A DNA stretch of 64,000 bases from contig JAQGPJ010000025.1 in assembly GCA_028293125.1 (NCBI GenBank), positions 36,184 through 100,183 of the forward strand. The letters are read 5' to 3'. The stretch is from Verrucomicrobiales bacterium. GTDB lineage: Bacteria > Verrucomicrobiota > Verrucomicrobiia > Verrucomicrobiales > V1-33. Within the stretch, counting starts at the first letter, position 1. Every line of letters starts with the position of its first letter. The translations under genes and the position numbers were made by a program. Of this stretch, positions 9,200 through 19,466 are shown one piece after another. The notes under the pieces are model-generated. The model did not search any database, was not told the DNA's origin, and saw only the letters and a list, made by a program, of their open reading frames with translations.

Positions 9200-12100
9200 A
9201 TGATTAAAAGGATCCCCCTTTCCCTCCGGACTTTGGCTCCCCTGTGGCTGCTGGCGCTGTGTGTTCCGGCCTGGGCGCAGCCGCTGCCGCAGGCCAATGA
9301 AAAAGCCCAGCGTTATTACGACAGCCTGCTCAAACGCCCGGTGCCGGGAGCGGCGTTTGACCGGTTTTACGGGGCTTGGCTGGACTCTGAGACGCTGGAG
9401 TCCCTGGAGAAATGGCTGAGCGCCAAAGCGGACGCCCCCAACGCTCCGGCGGGGGCCCGGCTGCTGCTGGCCTATTTTTACTCGCGCCAGAGCGAGCCGC
9501 AGAAGGCCATCGCCCAGTTCAGCAAAGTCCTGGCGGCGGATCCAGTCAATGCGGACGCCTGGTATCAGAAGGCCATGGCGTCCGCCCGGCTGCTGGATTC
9601 GGCGGCGGCGCTGAAGGATCTGGAAAAGGCCGCGCAGGCCAAACCCTCCAAGCTGCTGGCGGCGCAGATCCGGCAGGCCCAGGGCCGGCTGCTGGCACGC
9701 CAGGGCCAGCCGGAGGAGGCGCGGAAGGTGTGGCAGGAACTGCTGGCGGCCAGTCCCGGTGACGAGGCCCTGGCGGAGGATCTCATTGATCTCCAGATGG
9801 CCGAGGGGCTTTATGATGACGCTCTGGCCACCACGCAGAAACTGTTGGCGGGCACCCGCGATGCCTACAAAAAGGTCCAGCGCCGGTTGAGACTGGGGGA
9901 GATTTACCTGAAGTCCGGCAAGCGGGACGAGGCTGTGAAGGTCTGGCGCTCCTGCCTGGATGACACAGGATCGGACTCGTGGCTGGAGAAAGAGATCCTG
10001 GCGCAGCTGGAACAGGCCTTCCGGCGGGAGGACGCCATGGATCCCCTGATGAAGGAGATGGCGGAGCTTACCGCAAAATACCCGCAGCGGCTCACCCTCC
10101 GCCGCCATTATGCCAAACTGCTGGCGGAGACCGGCGACTTGGACAGCGCGGTGAAGGCTTACCGGGGGATCCTGGAGCTGGCACCAGGGGAGCGGAGCGT
10201 GCGCGAGGGCTTCATCGACCTGCTGAAGGACAACAAACGCCTGCCGGAGGCGGTGGAGCAGCTGAGGGAGCTGGTGCGGCTGAATCCCGGCGATTTGGAA
10301 CTGCTGGCGCGGCTGGCGGATTTGCAGTCGGACAGCGGGGACAAGGCCGGAGCCAAGGCCTCGATGGAGCTTTTTCTGACCAAATCCGACCAGGGCGAGG
10401 CCGCATGGCTGCGGGTGGCGGCGGCGCTCGAGCGGTATGGAATGAAGGAGGACGCTTTGGCGCAGTATCGGCGCACGGCGGAGAAGTTCCCGGACAACCC
10501 GTCCGCCCGCGGTGCCTGGGCGGCGGCCCTCCACACCCAGGGGGAGAGGGAGAAAGCGTTCGGGGTGTGGCGGGAGCTGGTGAAGGGCGCGGATGCGGCG
10601 GGCCTGGCCACGGTGGCGCGGGCCGTGGCGTCACGCGGCGAACACGCCCTGGCGTATGAGCTTCTGAAGGCGCGGGAGCCGGAGTTTGCCAGGGACCCGG
10701 TTTTCCTGGCCCTGCTGTGCGATGAGGCGTCGGAGGTGGACAAACCGGGGGAGGCGCTGCCGTGGGCGCTGACGCTGGTGAGGATGTCACGGGACGCGGT
10801 GGAGCTGGAGGGCGCGGTCGCGCGCTGCCTGAAGCTGGCGGACAAGGCGGAGAAGATCGATGAGCTGCGGACACAGTTGCAGGCCGGCACCCTGACCGCG
10901 CAGGAGAAATGCCTGCTGGCGGAACTGCTGGACCGCCATGCCGATCCCCAGCGCGCGGACGCCCTGCTGAAGGAGGTGGCGGCGGCGGAGCCTGAACTGG
11001 CCACGGCGGCCCTGGTGCGCCTGCAGGGGCAGCGGAATGACTACGCGGGAGCGGCGGATTCCCTGAAAAGGCTGATCGAAAGCCCCGGCGGACGGAAATC
11101 CGTCCATGTGCAGCGTCTGGTGGAGCTTTACCGCCGGGCGGGCAGGGCGGAGGAGGCGCTGGCGTGGATTCCGGAATGGAAAAAGCTGTCGCCGGGCAGT
11201 GTGCTGCCTTGGCAGATGGAGGCGGAGCTGCAGTCCGATGCCGGAAAAGGAAAGGATGCCCTGCGCGCGCTGCGCCAGGCCTCGCAGGAGTTTCCCGACA
11301 ATGAGGACATCCGGGCCCAGCTGGCGTCGGCCTACCGGGCCGAGGGGCAGCTGGCGGATGCGCAGCGGATTTACATGGCGCTGTATGAAGGCGCGGCGGA
11401 CACCGCTGCCCGCATCCGCTGGGCCGGGATGCTGGCGGAGGTGGCGAAGGAAGCGGGGAAAACCGAGGACCTGATCGAAACCTTCGAGCAGCGCCACAAA
11501 GCCAACCGCACTTCCCCGGCCCCGCTGCTGGTGCTGGCGGAGATTCACCGGGTCACGGACAACTATGAGGGCCGCCGTAAGGCGCTCGTGGAGGCGGTGA
11601 GGGTGAAGCCGGGGGAAGTGGGGCTGCTGATGGAGATCGCTCGCATCGCGGAGCAGGAGGAGAAGTATGACGACGCCTTGGAGACCCTGCGCGAGGCCGC
11701 GCCGCTGGATAAAACCGGCAAGGTCCGGCAGATGATCACCCGTGTGCTTTTCGCGGCCGGACGGGAGGAGGAGGGCATGAGGGGACTGCGGGAGCTTTTC
11801 ACCGGCCCTCCGGATGCCACAGCGGTGGAGAATGTGGCGGACTCGCTGGTGGCGCAGGATCTGTGGGGGCAGGCGGCGGATTTCCTGCTGGACCAGCTGC
11901 CATATTTTCCTGACAACTACCGGCTGCATTATTACTGCGCCGTGGCCCTGGAGCAGGAGGGGCGGCTGGGAGCGGAGTTCGATTCCGCCGGCGTCTCCGG
12001 CAAACCCGCACGTCAGGGGACAGCGGCGGATGGTCAGTCCGGGCCCGCGCCTGGGACCGGCCCCGTTCCGGTGATCCGGAAAACCGGGGCTGTGGATCTG

Positions 12101-15100
12101 TTTCTCAAAATACGCGGTATGACCAAAGAGCTGCCGGCTCCCGCACTGCCGGTCCTGCCGGCCAGCATTCAGGGAAACCGGACCGGACCTGATTTTTACG
12201 CGGAGCTGGCCAAAGTGGCGCCGCCGAAGGCCGTGGAGATCCTGAGGCTTGGGCAGACGGCCTCCATGGCTTATCAGTACCGCCAGCGCGGTGCCCGCAG
12301 CCGCATGGCCGGTGGACTGGCGGTGCCGCCGCAGCTGGACACCGTGCGCAGCATGGCTCTGGCGCACCTGCTGGCGGTGAGCGGCGGACTGCCGGAGGAG
12401 GGCCGGGCAAAGCTGATTGCGGCCCTGACGGCGGAGGGCCTGCCGCAGCCGCAGTGGCTGATGGATGCCGGCGTGGTCCCGCCCTCGGGCGGATTCCGTC
12501 AGCCGGATTATTCGGAGCCTTTGGAGAAGGAGCCGGACAGCGAGGCGCTGCACACCCTGCAGGTGCTGGCGGCCACGGGCAATGCCCGGATCACCGGCGC
12601 GCAGCTGCTGAAATCCCAGTCTGTTCTGCGGCCCCACTGGCCGGTCATGGCGCAGATGGCCGCCCTGGGGCTGATCCGCGGGGAGTTGCCTGAGGAGCAG
12701 GCGGAGTTCGCCAAAACAGTGGATGAACTCGCCGCCCAGGAGGAGTCCCCCGGCCTGATCCTGATGAACGGCGTGACCCAGGCGCTGTATCAGATCAACA
12801 ACCGCCGCGGGTTTTCCATTCCGGAAGTCAACCGCGCGAAGTTCGCCAGCCTGCAGAGCCGCATCCTGCCATGGCTGCGGGCCGACGGCGTGCAGCGGCA
12901 GAACCTGGGCTATGTTTTCCTCCAGCTGGCCGCCGGTCTGGCGGAGGGTGGGGACCTCACGCCGCTGGTGAAAATGCTGGATGAGGAGATCGCTTACTGG
13001 ACCTCCGACCCTGACCGGAAAGCAGCCATGATGCGGCTGCCGTCCTCCGGACCGAACCAGACACCGCCCGTGGCGCAGGAGCTGACCTTTCCCCCGGTCC
13101 GGCTGCCGGATTTCCCGCCGCAGGTGCAGCAGGTGCTGAATGGCCAAGGGCTGCGGATGCAGGGCCTGACCCTGGCCGATGACCCCGCCCAGTGGAAAGA
13201 GGCGCTGAAGGCGGCGAAGGACCCCGTGCTGCGCGTGCTGGTGGCCAATGCCGCGGATGACAAGGAGGCCGTCAAAAAAGAGGTGCAGGCGCTGGCCTCC
13301 GCCCCTGCGCCCACGGCGGACGCGCTGATGCTGGCGGCGGCGCTCGAGGGGCAGGAGGAGCATTACGCCGAAGCCGTGGGCTGGCTGCGCAAAGCCTGGG
13401 ATCTGCCGGTGTCCCGCGAGGCCCGGCGCATGCTGGACAGCGCGGTGCTGGCCTGGTCCCTGAAATTGATCGAAAGCAACGCCCAGCTGCCGGAGGACGA
13501 TCCCGTGCGCTTGGCGGGCCGGGAGGCGGCCCTGCGGATGCGTCGGGAAAATCTCAATGCCGGCCAGCGTTCGGAGCTGGCGGACGCCTTTGAAACCCTG
13601 GGGCTCAAGCGCGAGGCCGACCGCATGGCGGCGGCCGCGGCCAACAGCTCCATGCCGGGGGCGCGCGGCATGACCACCTCCATGATGATGTCGGGAGCGC
13701 GCAACCGCTCGCAGATTCAGACCTTGGTGGACAAGGGTAAACGGGAGGAGGCGGTGAAAAGCGCTCTGCGGCAGCTGCGCGACCAGGCCCGCGTCTGGAT
13801 CGGCGGCAACGACGGCTCCGTGCGCTACATGGCCCAGGAGTGGCTGCAGGATGTGCGCCGCAGTTCCCTGACCCGCGAGCTTCAGGAGGCGCTGCGGGCG
13901 GAAACGAAGGAGGATGCCTCCAGCCTGGCGCTGCGCGCGGCGGCATGGGATATTCTGGGTGAGCCCAAAACAGCGGTCCCTCTGTACCGCAAGGCCCTGG
14001 AGCTGAAGCCGAAGGACACCGGTGTGCAGACCGCGCTGGCGCTGTCCCTGCTGACCCAGGATCCGAAGGAGGCCATCGGTCTGATCTCGCGGATGGACGC
14101 GGTCCAGTTCACGGGCATCACGAATGTCCTTCAGAACATGATGGACCAGTTCAACACCTTCGAGTCCCGGTTCTCCCTGCTGGAGGCTGTGGAGGCAATC
14201 CTGGGCCGGATGACGCCGGAGCAGACCGTGCGGCAGGATATGTCGTGGTCCCTGTATCTGCTGGAGAATGTCATGCAGCAGGGGTACAGCGAGAAGGAGT
14301 CGCTTCAGATCGGATCCCTGTATGAAAACGATCCGGAGGAGGCGGAGGCGCAATCAGAGGCGGAGGAGGGTGGCGGCGGCGGGAATAGTGACAACGGCGG
14401 GGAGGCTGTGGGCCAAAAGGCGAAAATCGAGACCTTGCAGCAGCGCCGCCTGAAATTGCACGATTCCGTGTGCCGCCGCATGATGCAGCTGCCAGGACTG
14501 GCGGAGCCGGCGTTCCGGCGCTTCGCGGGCGTGGTGCTGGCGCAGAACCTCGCCAGCCCGGCCCCCGGGGAGCTCGATACCCTGGCCATGGAGGTCCTGA
14601 AGGTGGAGGCCAAACAGCGCGGGTCCGGTCAGAACTCCGGCCGGCGGTATTATTACAGCAACAATCAGGCGATCCGCATGCCGTCCCCGGTGGACTGGCT
14701 GCTGGAGCGTGCTTGGAAGGCGAAGGATCCGCGGATGGTGATGGAGCGGCTGGCCCCGGTGCTGCGGCAGCAGGGCGGGGACGCGCTGAAGGAGATGGAG
14801 CTCCAAGCCGCGCTTTATTTCTGCCCGGACGCGGATTTCCAAAAAACGGTGGGGGATTATCTCAAGCGCCACCAGTCCGGCCAGCAGCCGTCAGGCGGCG
14901 AGCCCACGACCCACCTGGCCGCCGCCCTGCGCATCATGAGTCTGCGCGGGCTCCAGGCGGACCTGACGGATGCCCTGGTGGACTCCATTAAGGCGCTGAA
15001 CAGCAACTTCTTCGGCGGCCAGGAGCTGACTCCGGTGCTGGATTACGCGGAGTATCTGATGGAGAACCGGGGGGAGCCGGCGGCCCATGCCTTCCTGGGC

Positions 15101-18100
15101 CGCATCAGCGCGGTCGCGCTGGGGCCGGAGGCGAAGCGTCAGGATTTCCTGACGAAAAACTATCAGCCCCGCAACGGCTTCAACAGCCCCGCCGGCATGA
15201 TGATTTACCGCTGGGTCCAGATGCTGCGCACGGGGCTGAACCGTCCACTGCTGGTGCTGCCCATGTTCGCCCAGGCCGAGGAGGAACTGGTTCCCTATCT
15301 TGGCAGTGAGGAGACGGCCGGACAGCCGGTGCTGCACAACTACGGCTCCGCGTTCCAGCGACGGAATTCTATTCCCGAGAAGTCGGAGAAGTTTCTGAAG
15401 TTTATCAAAACCACGCCGCTGATTGCGGATGCCGCCGGTTTTCGGAGTTACCCCGATCCCCGGCAGGGCACCCAGTCCCCGGTGGTGGAACTGCTCAAGC
15501 AGCTGTCCCAGCACCCGAAGCGCGCGGAACTGGCGCCGGCGCTGGACAGCCTGCCGAAAACGTTCGGCACCGATCTGCTGCGGAGCGTGCTCGGGCGGGG
15601 CGATTCCGACGATGCCGCCGACCTGGTGGCCAAAGTGCTGGGAGCGCGCCTTGCGGAGATCCAGGCGCTGCCGCCGGAGCGGTGGGCGGATTTTGTGGTG
15701 CTGCGGAAGGGCTTCGGTCCAGGCGGGGACGCGGATGCCTCCGTGAAAGCCTTCGATGAATGGAGCAAGAAACTTGATTCCCGGACCAGCACGGCGGATG
15801 TGGAGAAACTGCTGGCCGCCAAGGATGCGGACTCCCTTGCCAGGGGGGACGCCCAGATGATCGCCTGGCTGCAGCCGCCGCTGACAGCGGTGCTGACCAG
15901 CAGCGATCCGCGCGGCGCTGATGCCCTGATCAAAGCCCGGGTGCTGGTGGAGGGAGCCCGCCGCGCGCGCGGAGTGACCCAACTGGGTTTCAATGACGGC
16001 TCAAGCATGCTGGGACAGGTGCTGGGATCCGTGCTCAACAAGCCGCTGGTGATACCGGATGCGGAAAAGGCCGCCCGCACGGTGGCGGCCGTGCTTCAGG
16101 GACTGACGTCGGCGGAGGGTTTTCCGGTGGAGTGGAGCAACCGGATTTCCTCCGGTTTTGACCACTTGCTGGCGTCGGCGGCAATCAAAACGGAAGACGG
16201 AAAAACAATCACCCGGTTGAAGGCGTTTGCAGAGGCCGCCAAACTGAACGGCCAGGCGCACGCGCTGCTTTTTGGCCCGGTGCGGCGGCTGCTGTCCCGG
16301 AGCGATGTGACCCTTTCGTCGGAGGATCGGGCTTGGCTGGAGGCGGCGGTACCGAATGCCGGCGGTGTCCTGGGCACCATTCTCGCGGCCCGTCCGCCGG
16401 TGCCGGTGCCGGCGGATGCGGGAGAGGGGAAGGATTCCACCCAGGCCCCCGTGGAGGCTTGGCTGCGGGCGCGGATGGCGGATGCCGCGCTGCCCCTGCC
16501 GGTGCGTCTGGGCCTGACTTCGGATGGGCTGCGGAGCCTGAAGGAGCCGGCCTGGCCAACAGCGGCGGCGGCGGTGACGCTGCTGACGGAAAACTGGAAG
16601 TCCGGGCAGCCGGTCACGGCGGCGGATGCGGTGCTGATTCTGGATCAGTTCAACGGAGCGCTCCCCCAGGGAGACGGCAAGGCGGTGCCGGAGGCGGCCA
16701 AACCGCTGGCCGCGGATCTCGCGGCGGCTTGGCGGAAAACCTTGGCCGACGCCACGCGCGGCCCCGGATCCTACGGCTACCGTCCCATGCCGGTGCAGCG
16801 GAGCGAGTTCAGCCGCTCCCTGCTGACCCTGTTCCTGACCCTGCGGGACTCCAACAGTCTCAATGCCCTGCTGAACGCCATGGGACCGCAGGTGGACCGG
16901 GGCTGGCTGGCGCTGATCGTGGCCGGGGGACAAGAGGAGATGGCCCGGCGGTTGGTAGTGCCCATGCGGCCGCAGATCCTGGCACTGGGCAACCATACCG
17001 TAAAGTTCTCCAAAGCACTGGCGGATCATCTGCCGGGCTTCCTGGCCGGCATCACGGATGAGCGCACCCGCATTGTGACAGAGGCGCTGCTGGTTTCCCT
17101 GCCGGATCCCGGCGCACCGTTGCCGGCGGATCCCAAAAGGCGCAGCCGGGTCAGCGATCAGTCCAAAGCATCCCCCGCCGACGAGGCCAAGGCCGCGGAG
17201 GGAATGAAGGGCGTGCCCGACCGGCTGGCGCGGATCTCGGCCCTGCTGGACCGGCTGCCGCTGGATGCCTTCAAAACCCGCACGGATCTGGAGCCGTTGG
17301 TGACACTTTACGCCGCGGAGGAGAGTCTGGCGGAAAAAGCGGCCCCGCTGCTGAACCGCTATGTGGAGGGGGATTCCCTGGCGGCGGCCAGCCTGATGGA
17401 TGACGCCAATCAACGCGAGCTCCGCTGCGGCATTCTGAGCAAAGAACTGCTGCGCCGGCTGAAGGCCGGTGACGTTCCCAAAGTGGAGGAGACGCTGCGG
17501 GAGCTGGACGACAGCCTGACCGGCAACCAGACTTATTATTCCCGTCAGGAGGCCGGGAAACTATATCCGCTGATGCACGGACTGATCACCTCCTCCTGGA
17601 GTGCCTGGCCGCCGGAAACCCGCATGCGGGTCCGGAATCTGTGGCTCAGTTTGTCGCTCGACACCGACGAAAGCCAAGCAGCCACCACCGAGTCGTTGGA
17701 GAGTTCGCGCGCGGCGATGGCCCTGTTTCTCTACGCACTGGAGGATGATATGAAGACCTTTGTCCGTCTGACGTCAAGCCGTCCGGCGGCGGTGCGCACA
17801 CAGTTCGCGGCCCGGCTGGAGGCGGCACCCCTGATCGATGTGCTGAACACTGTGAAGTATCCCTGGAGCGGCGGCACCGCGGAGATCAGCGCTGCCAAAA
17901 CCCGCGTGCTGCTGCGCATGATCAGCCAGCAGCCGTTTGTGCTGCCGGGTTCGCGGTCCAGTCACTTCGCCTATTTCCGGCATCTGATCCCCTCCGGCTG
18001 GATTACTGCGGAGGATATCGCTGCCAATGCCGGGGCGCTGCGGGCGCAGGACACCCCCCACCCGGAGGATCTGCCGGCGGAACTGGCGGCCTTTCAGATT

Positions 18101-19288
18101 CAGGAGGGAAAAGGCCCGTGGGAGACCGCCGCCAAAAATCTGGAGACCGCCCAGTCCCGGATCGCGGCGGATGATTTCCTCAGCCTGGCCAAGCTGACCT
18201 TGCTGCGCACGAGGCTGATGGAGAAGCAGGGCCGGGCGGCGGAGGCGCTGACGCTGCTGACCGCCTACAAGGTTCCGGACGCGCTGCCCCCTTTGGTAAG
18301 GCGGGAATTTGAGAGGCGCCTGCCGGAACTGAAAACGCTGGCCGCGCTGCAAAGCGGCGGACCGGAGAAGCTGATCGCGGAATTCACCGGCTCCCTGACG
18401 GAAAAACCGGAGGATCCGGAGGAGTGGACGAAGCTGGCGGGGGCGCTGAGTCTGTCCGGTCAGCAGCTGATGAATCAGGACCGTCCCGCCGAAGCCGCCA
18501 ACTACTTCGGCATGGCTTCGGTGATCATAGGAAAGCTGGCCGCCAAGGATCCTGCCAAATACACGCCGCAGGTGCACGCTCCGGCCAAAAAATGGCAGGA
18601 GGCCGCCAAGGCCGCCAAACTACCGGGCGCGCCCCGCACGCTGGTGCCCGCCGGCAGTGCCTGGAAATATACTCTGACGCCGCCAACACCGGAGAATTGG
18701 AGGCAGCCGGCTTTCGACGATCAAAGCTGGAAGTCCGGCGAAGCTCCGATCGGTTACGGGGAGCCGTGGCTGAAGACGGATGTCGCCACCGGACCGGACA
18801 AGTCCAAACCCTTCACGCTGTGGCTGCGCCGGGAGTTTGACACCCAGGAGGTGGCCGGGAGGTTGACCTTGGAGCTGATGCGCGATGACGGCGCGGTGGT
18901 ATATCTGAATGGAAAGGAGATCGCCCGCTCCAATCTTCCTGCGGAGGATCTACAGCCCGAAACTCCGGCCAGTTCGACTGTCCAAGGTGACGAAGCCGAG
19001 CGGAAGTATCACTCCCTCATTGTGAAGGCCAAAGCCCTGCTGGTTCCAGGCCGCAATGTGCTGTCGGTGGAGGTGCATCAGGACCAGGCCGGCAGCTCCG
19101 ACCTGACCCTCGATCTGGCGCTGCACGCGGATCAGCTGGAACCTTGGGAGGCGGTTCAGAAACTGGATCCCGCCACCTTGGCATCCACCCTCGGCAAAGT
19201 TTGGGCCCAGCTGCCCGCCGCTTTCCGCGATGCGGTGGTCATGCCTGGCATTTCCGCCGGAGGGTCTTCGGGGGCGGAGGAAAAATAA
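9200..19288 (+). CDS. Giant exported tetratricopeptide-repeat protein with C-terminal jelly-roll-like domain
   Basis: A protein of about 3,362 aa. The start at 9200 was chosen because MIKRIPLSLRTLAPLW with a hydrophobic core ending AWAQ is a good signal peptide; upstream in-frame starts at 9107 and 9170 give a worse N-terminus. Residues about 60-950 are consecutive TPR-type helices (patterns such as AEEARKVWQELLAASPGDEAL). The middle is helical repeat-like sequence broken by low-complexity linkers (for example the Gly/Pro-rich region near residue 940 and acidic EEAEAQSEAEEGGGGG near 1715). Residues about 3148-3315 form a separate beta domain with FDDQSWKSGEAPIGYG and DDGAVVYLNGKEIARS, a pattern seen at the C-termini of secreted planctomycete/verrucomicrobial proteins and resembling galactose-binding folds. 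No catalytic motif is visible. It probably acts in the periplasm or at the surface as a scaffold. The function is unknown. Confidence 0.85.
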   Translation: MIKRIPLSLRTLAPLWLLALCVPAWAQPLPQANEKAQRYYDSLLKRPVPGAAFDRFYGAWLDSETLESLEKWLSAKADAPNAPAGARLLLAYFYSRQSEPQKAIAQFSKVLAADPVNADAWYQKAMASARLLDSAAALKDLEKAAQAKPSKLLAAQIRQAQGRLLARQGQPEEARKVWQELLAASPGDEALAEDLIDLQMAEGLYDDALATTQKLLAGTRDAYKKVQRRLRLGEIYLKSGKRDEAVKVWRSCLDDTGSDSWLEKEILAQLEQAFRREDAMDPLMKEMAELTAKYPQRLTLRRHYAKLLAETGDLDSAVKAYRGILELAPGERSVREGFIDLLKDNKRLPEAVEQLRELVRLNPGDLELLARLADLQSDSGDKAGAKASMELFLTKSDQGEAAWLRVAAALERYGMKEDALAQYRRTAEKFPDNPSARGAWAAALHTQGEREKAFGVWRELVKGADAAGLATVARAVASRGEHALAYELLKAREPEFARDPVFLALLCDEASEVDKPGEALPWALTLVRMSRDAVELEGAVARCLKLADKAEKIDELRTQLQAGTLTAQEKCLLAELLDRHADPQRADALLKEVAAAEPELATAALVRLQGQRNDYAGAADSLKRLIESPGGRKSVHVQRLVELYRRAGRAEEALAWIPEWKKLSPGSVLPWQMEAELQSDAGKGKDALRALRQASQEFPDNEDIRAQLASAYRAEGQLADAQRIYMALYEGAADTAARIRWAGMLAEVAKEAGKTEDLIETFEQRHKANRTSPAPLLVLAEIHRVTDNYEGRRKALVEAVRVKPGEVGLLMEIARIAEQEEKYDDALETLREAAPLDKTGKVRQMITRVLFAAGREEEGMRGLRELFTGPPDATAVENVADSLVAQDLWGQAADFLLDQLPYFPDNYRLHYYCAVALEQEGRLGAEFDSAGVSGKPARQGTAADGQSGPAPGTGPVPVIRKTGAVDLFLKIRGMTKELPAPALPVLPASIQGNRTGPDFYAELAKVAPPKAVEILRLGQTASMAYQYRQRGARSRMAGGLAVPPQLDTVRSMALAHLLAVSGGLPEEGRAKLIAALTAEGLPQPQWLMDAGVVPPSGGFRQPDYSEPLEKEPDSEALHTLQVLAATGNARITGAQLLKSQSVLRPHWPVMAQMAALGLIRGELPEEQAEFAKTVDELAAQEESPGLILMNGVTQALYQINNRRGFSIPEVNRAKFASLQSRILPWLRADGVQRQNLGYVFLQLAAGLAEGGDLTPLVKMLDEEIAYWTSDPDRKAAMMRLPSSGPNQTPPVAQELTFPPVRLPDFPPQVQQVLNGQGLRMQGLTLADDPAQWKEALKAAKDPVLRVLVANAADDKEAVKKEVQALASAPAPTADALMLAAALEGQEEHYAEAVGWLRKAWDLPVSREARRMLDSAVLAWSLKLIESNAQLPEDDPVRLAGREAALRMRRENLNAGQRSELADAFETLGLKREADRMAAAAANSSMPGARGMTTSMMMSGARNRSQIQTLVDKGKREEAVKSALRQLRDQARVWIGGNDGSVRYMAQEWLQDVRRSSLTRELQEALRAETKEDASSLALRAAAWDILGEPKTAVPLYRKALELKPKDTGVQTALALSLLTQDPKEAIGLISRMDAVQFTGITNVLQNMMDQFNTFESRFSLLEAVEAILGRMTPEQTVRQDMSWSLYLLENVMQQGYSEKESLQIGSLYENDPEEAEAQSEAEEGGGGGNSDNGGEAVGQKAKIETLQQRRLKLHDSVCRRMMQLPGLAEPAFRRFAGVVLAQNLASPAPGELDTLAMEVLKVEAKQRGSGQNSGRRYYYSNNQAIRMPSPVDWLLERAWKAKDPRMVMERLAPVLRQQGGDALKEMELQAALYFCPDADFQKTVGDYLKRHQSGQQPSGGEPTTHLAAALRIMSLRGLQADLTDALVDSIKALNSNFFGGQELTPVLDYAEYLMENRGEPAAHAFLGRISAVALGPEAKRQDFLTKNYQPRNGFNSPAGMMIYRWVQMLRTGLNRPLLVLPMFAQAEEELVPYLGSEETAGQPVLHNYGSAFQRRNSIPEKSEKFLKFIKTTPLIADAAGFRSYPDPRQGTQSPVVELLKQLSQHPKRAELAPALDSLPKTFGTDLLRSVLGRGDSDDAADLVAKVLGARLAEIQALPPERWADFVVLRKGFGPGGDADASVKAFDEWSKKLDSRTSTADVEKLLAAKDADSLARGDAQMIAWLQPPLTAVLTSSDPRGADALIKARVLVEGARRARGVTQLGFNDGSSMLGQVLGSVLNKPLVIPDAEKAARTVAAVLQGLTSAEGFPVEWSNRISSGFDHLLASAAIKTEDGKTITRLKAFAEAAKLNGQAHALLFGPVRRLLSRSDVTLSSEDRAWLEAAVPNAGGVLGTILAARPPVPVPADAGEGKDSTQAPVEAWLRARMADAALPLPVRLGLTSDGLRSLKEPAWPTAAAAVTLLTENWKSGQPVTAADAVLILDQFNGALPQGDGKAVPEAAKPLAADLAAAWRKTLADATRGPGSYGYRPMPVQRSEFSRSLLTLFLTLRDSNSLNALLNAMGPQVDRGWLALIVAGGQEEMARRLVVPMRPQILALGNHTVKFSKALADHLPGFLAGITDERTRIVTEALLVSLPDPGAPLPADPKRRSRVSDQSKASPADEAKAAEGMKGVPDRLARISALLDRLPLDAFKTRTDLEPLVTLYAAEESLAEKAAPLLNRYVEGDSLAAASLMDDANQRELRCGILSKELLRRLKAGDVPKVEETLRELDDSLTGNQTYYSRQEAGKLYPLMHGLITSSWSAWPPETRMRVRNLWLSLSLDTDESQAATTESLESSRAAMALFLYALEDDMKTFVRLTSSRPAAVRTQFAARLEAAPLIDVLNTVKYPWSGGTAEISAAKTRVLLRMISQQPFVLPGSRSSHFAYFRHLIPSGWITAEDIAANAGALRAQDTPHPEDLPAELAAFQIQEGKGPWETAAKNLETAQSRIAADDFLSLAKLTLLRTRLMEKQGRAAEALTLLTAYKVPDALPPLVRREFERRLPELKTLAALQSGGPEKLIAEFTGSLTEKPEDPEEWTKLAGALSLSGQQLMNQDRPAEAANYFGMASVIIGKLAAKDPAKYTPQVHAPAKKWQEAAKAAKLPGAPRTLVPAGSAWKYTLTPPTPENWRQPAFDDQSWKSGEAPIGYGEPWLKTDVATGPDKSKPFTLWLRREFDTQEVAGRLTLELMRDDGAVVYLNGKEIARSNLPAEDLQPETPASSTVQGDEAERKYHSLIVKAKALLVPGRNVLSVEVHQDQAGSSDLTLDLALHADQLEPWEAVQKLDPATLASTLGKVWAQLPAAFRDAVVMPGISAGGSSGAEEK

Positions 19289-19297
19289 TATAAGGAA

Positions 19298-19415
19298 GGT
19301 AAAAGGGTTCAGGGTTCAGAAGGGCTGTTGTGGATTTCATCAGCAAAAATCCCCGCATTTTCCAGCCTTTCCCTGAACCCTGAACCTTGAACCCTGAACC
19401 CTGAACCCTTTTACC
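19298..19415. repeat. Inverted repeat built of GGTTCAG/CTGAACC heptamers
   Basis: A perfect 22-bp inverted repeat (19298-19319 and 19394-19415) encloses 74 bp and could fold into a long hairpin directly after the giant TPR gene. The right side is part of five tandem heptamers CTGAACC (19373-19407, the third copy with one mismatch); the left arm holds two complementary copies. It may serve as a transcript end or protect the 3' end of the mRNA. The organisation resembles short tandemly repeated heptanucleotide sequences described in cyanobacteria. Confidence 0.85.
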
Positions 19416-19466
19416 TCTTTTAGCCCATTGACCGTTGTTCAGGCTGCGCGTAAGCGGCTGGGACGC

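Noticed and set aside
10787..14353. Minus-strand open frame of 1,188 codons inside the giant TPR gene
   Set aside because: Composition (Gln/Arg/His/Leu-rich, no motifs) is typical of an antisense shadow; the plus strand has signal peptide and TPR patterns.
19373..19407. Telomere-like or CRISPR-like interpretation of the CTGAACC array
   Set aside because: Units are only 7 bp with no spacers and lie internally in the chromosome with a complementary arm; a hairpin-forming short tandem repeat explains it better.
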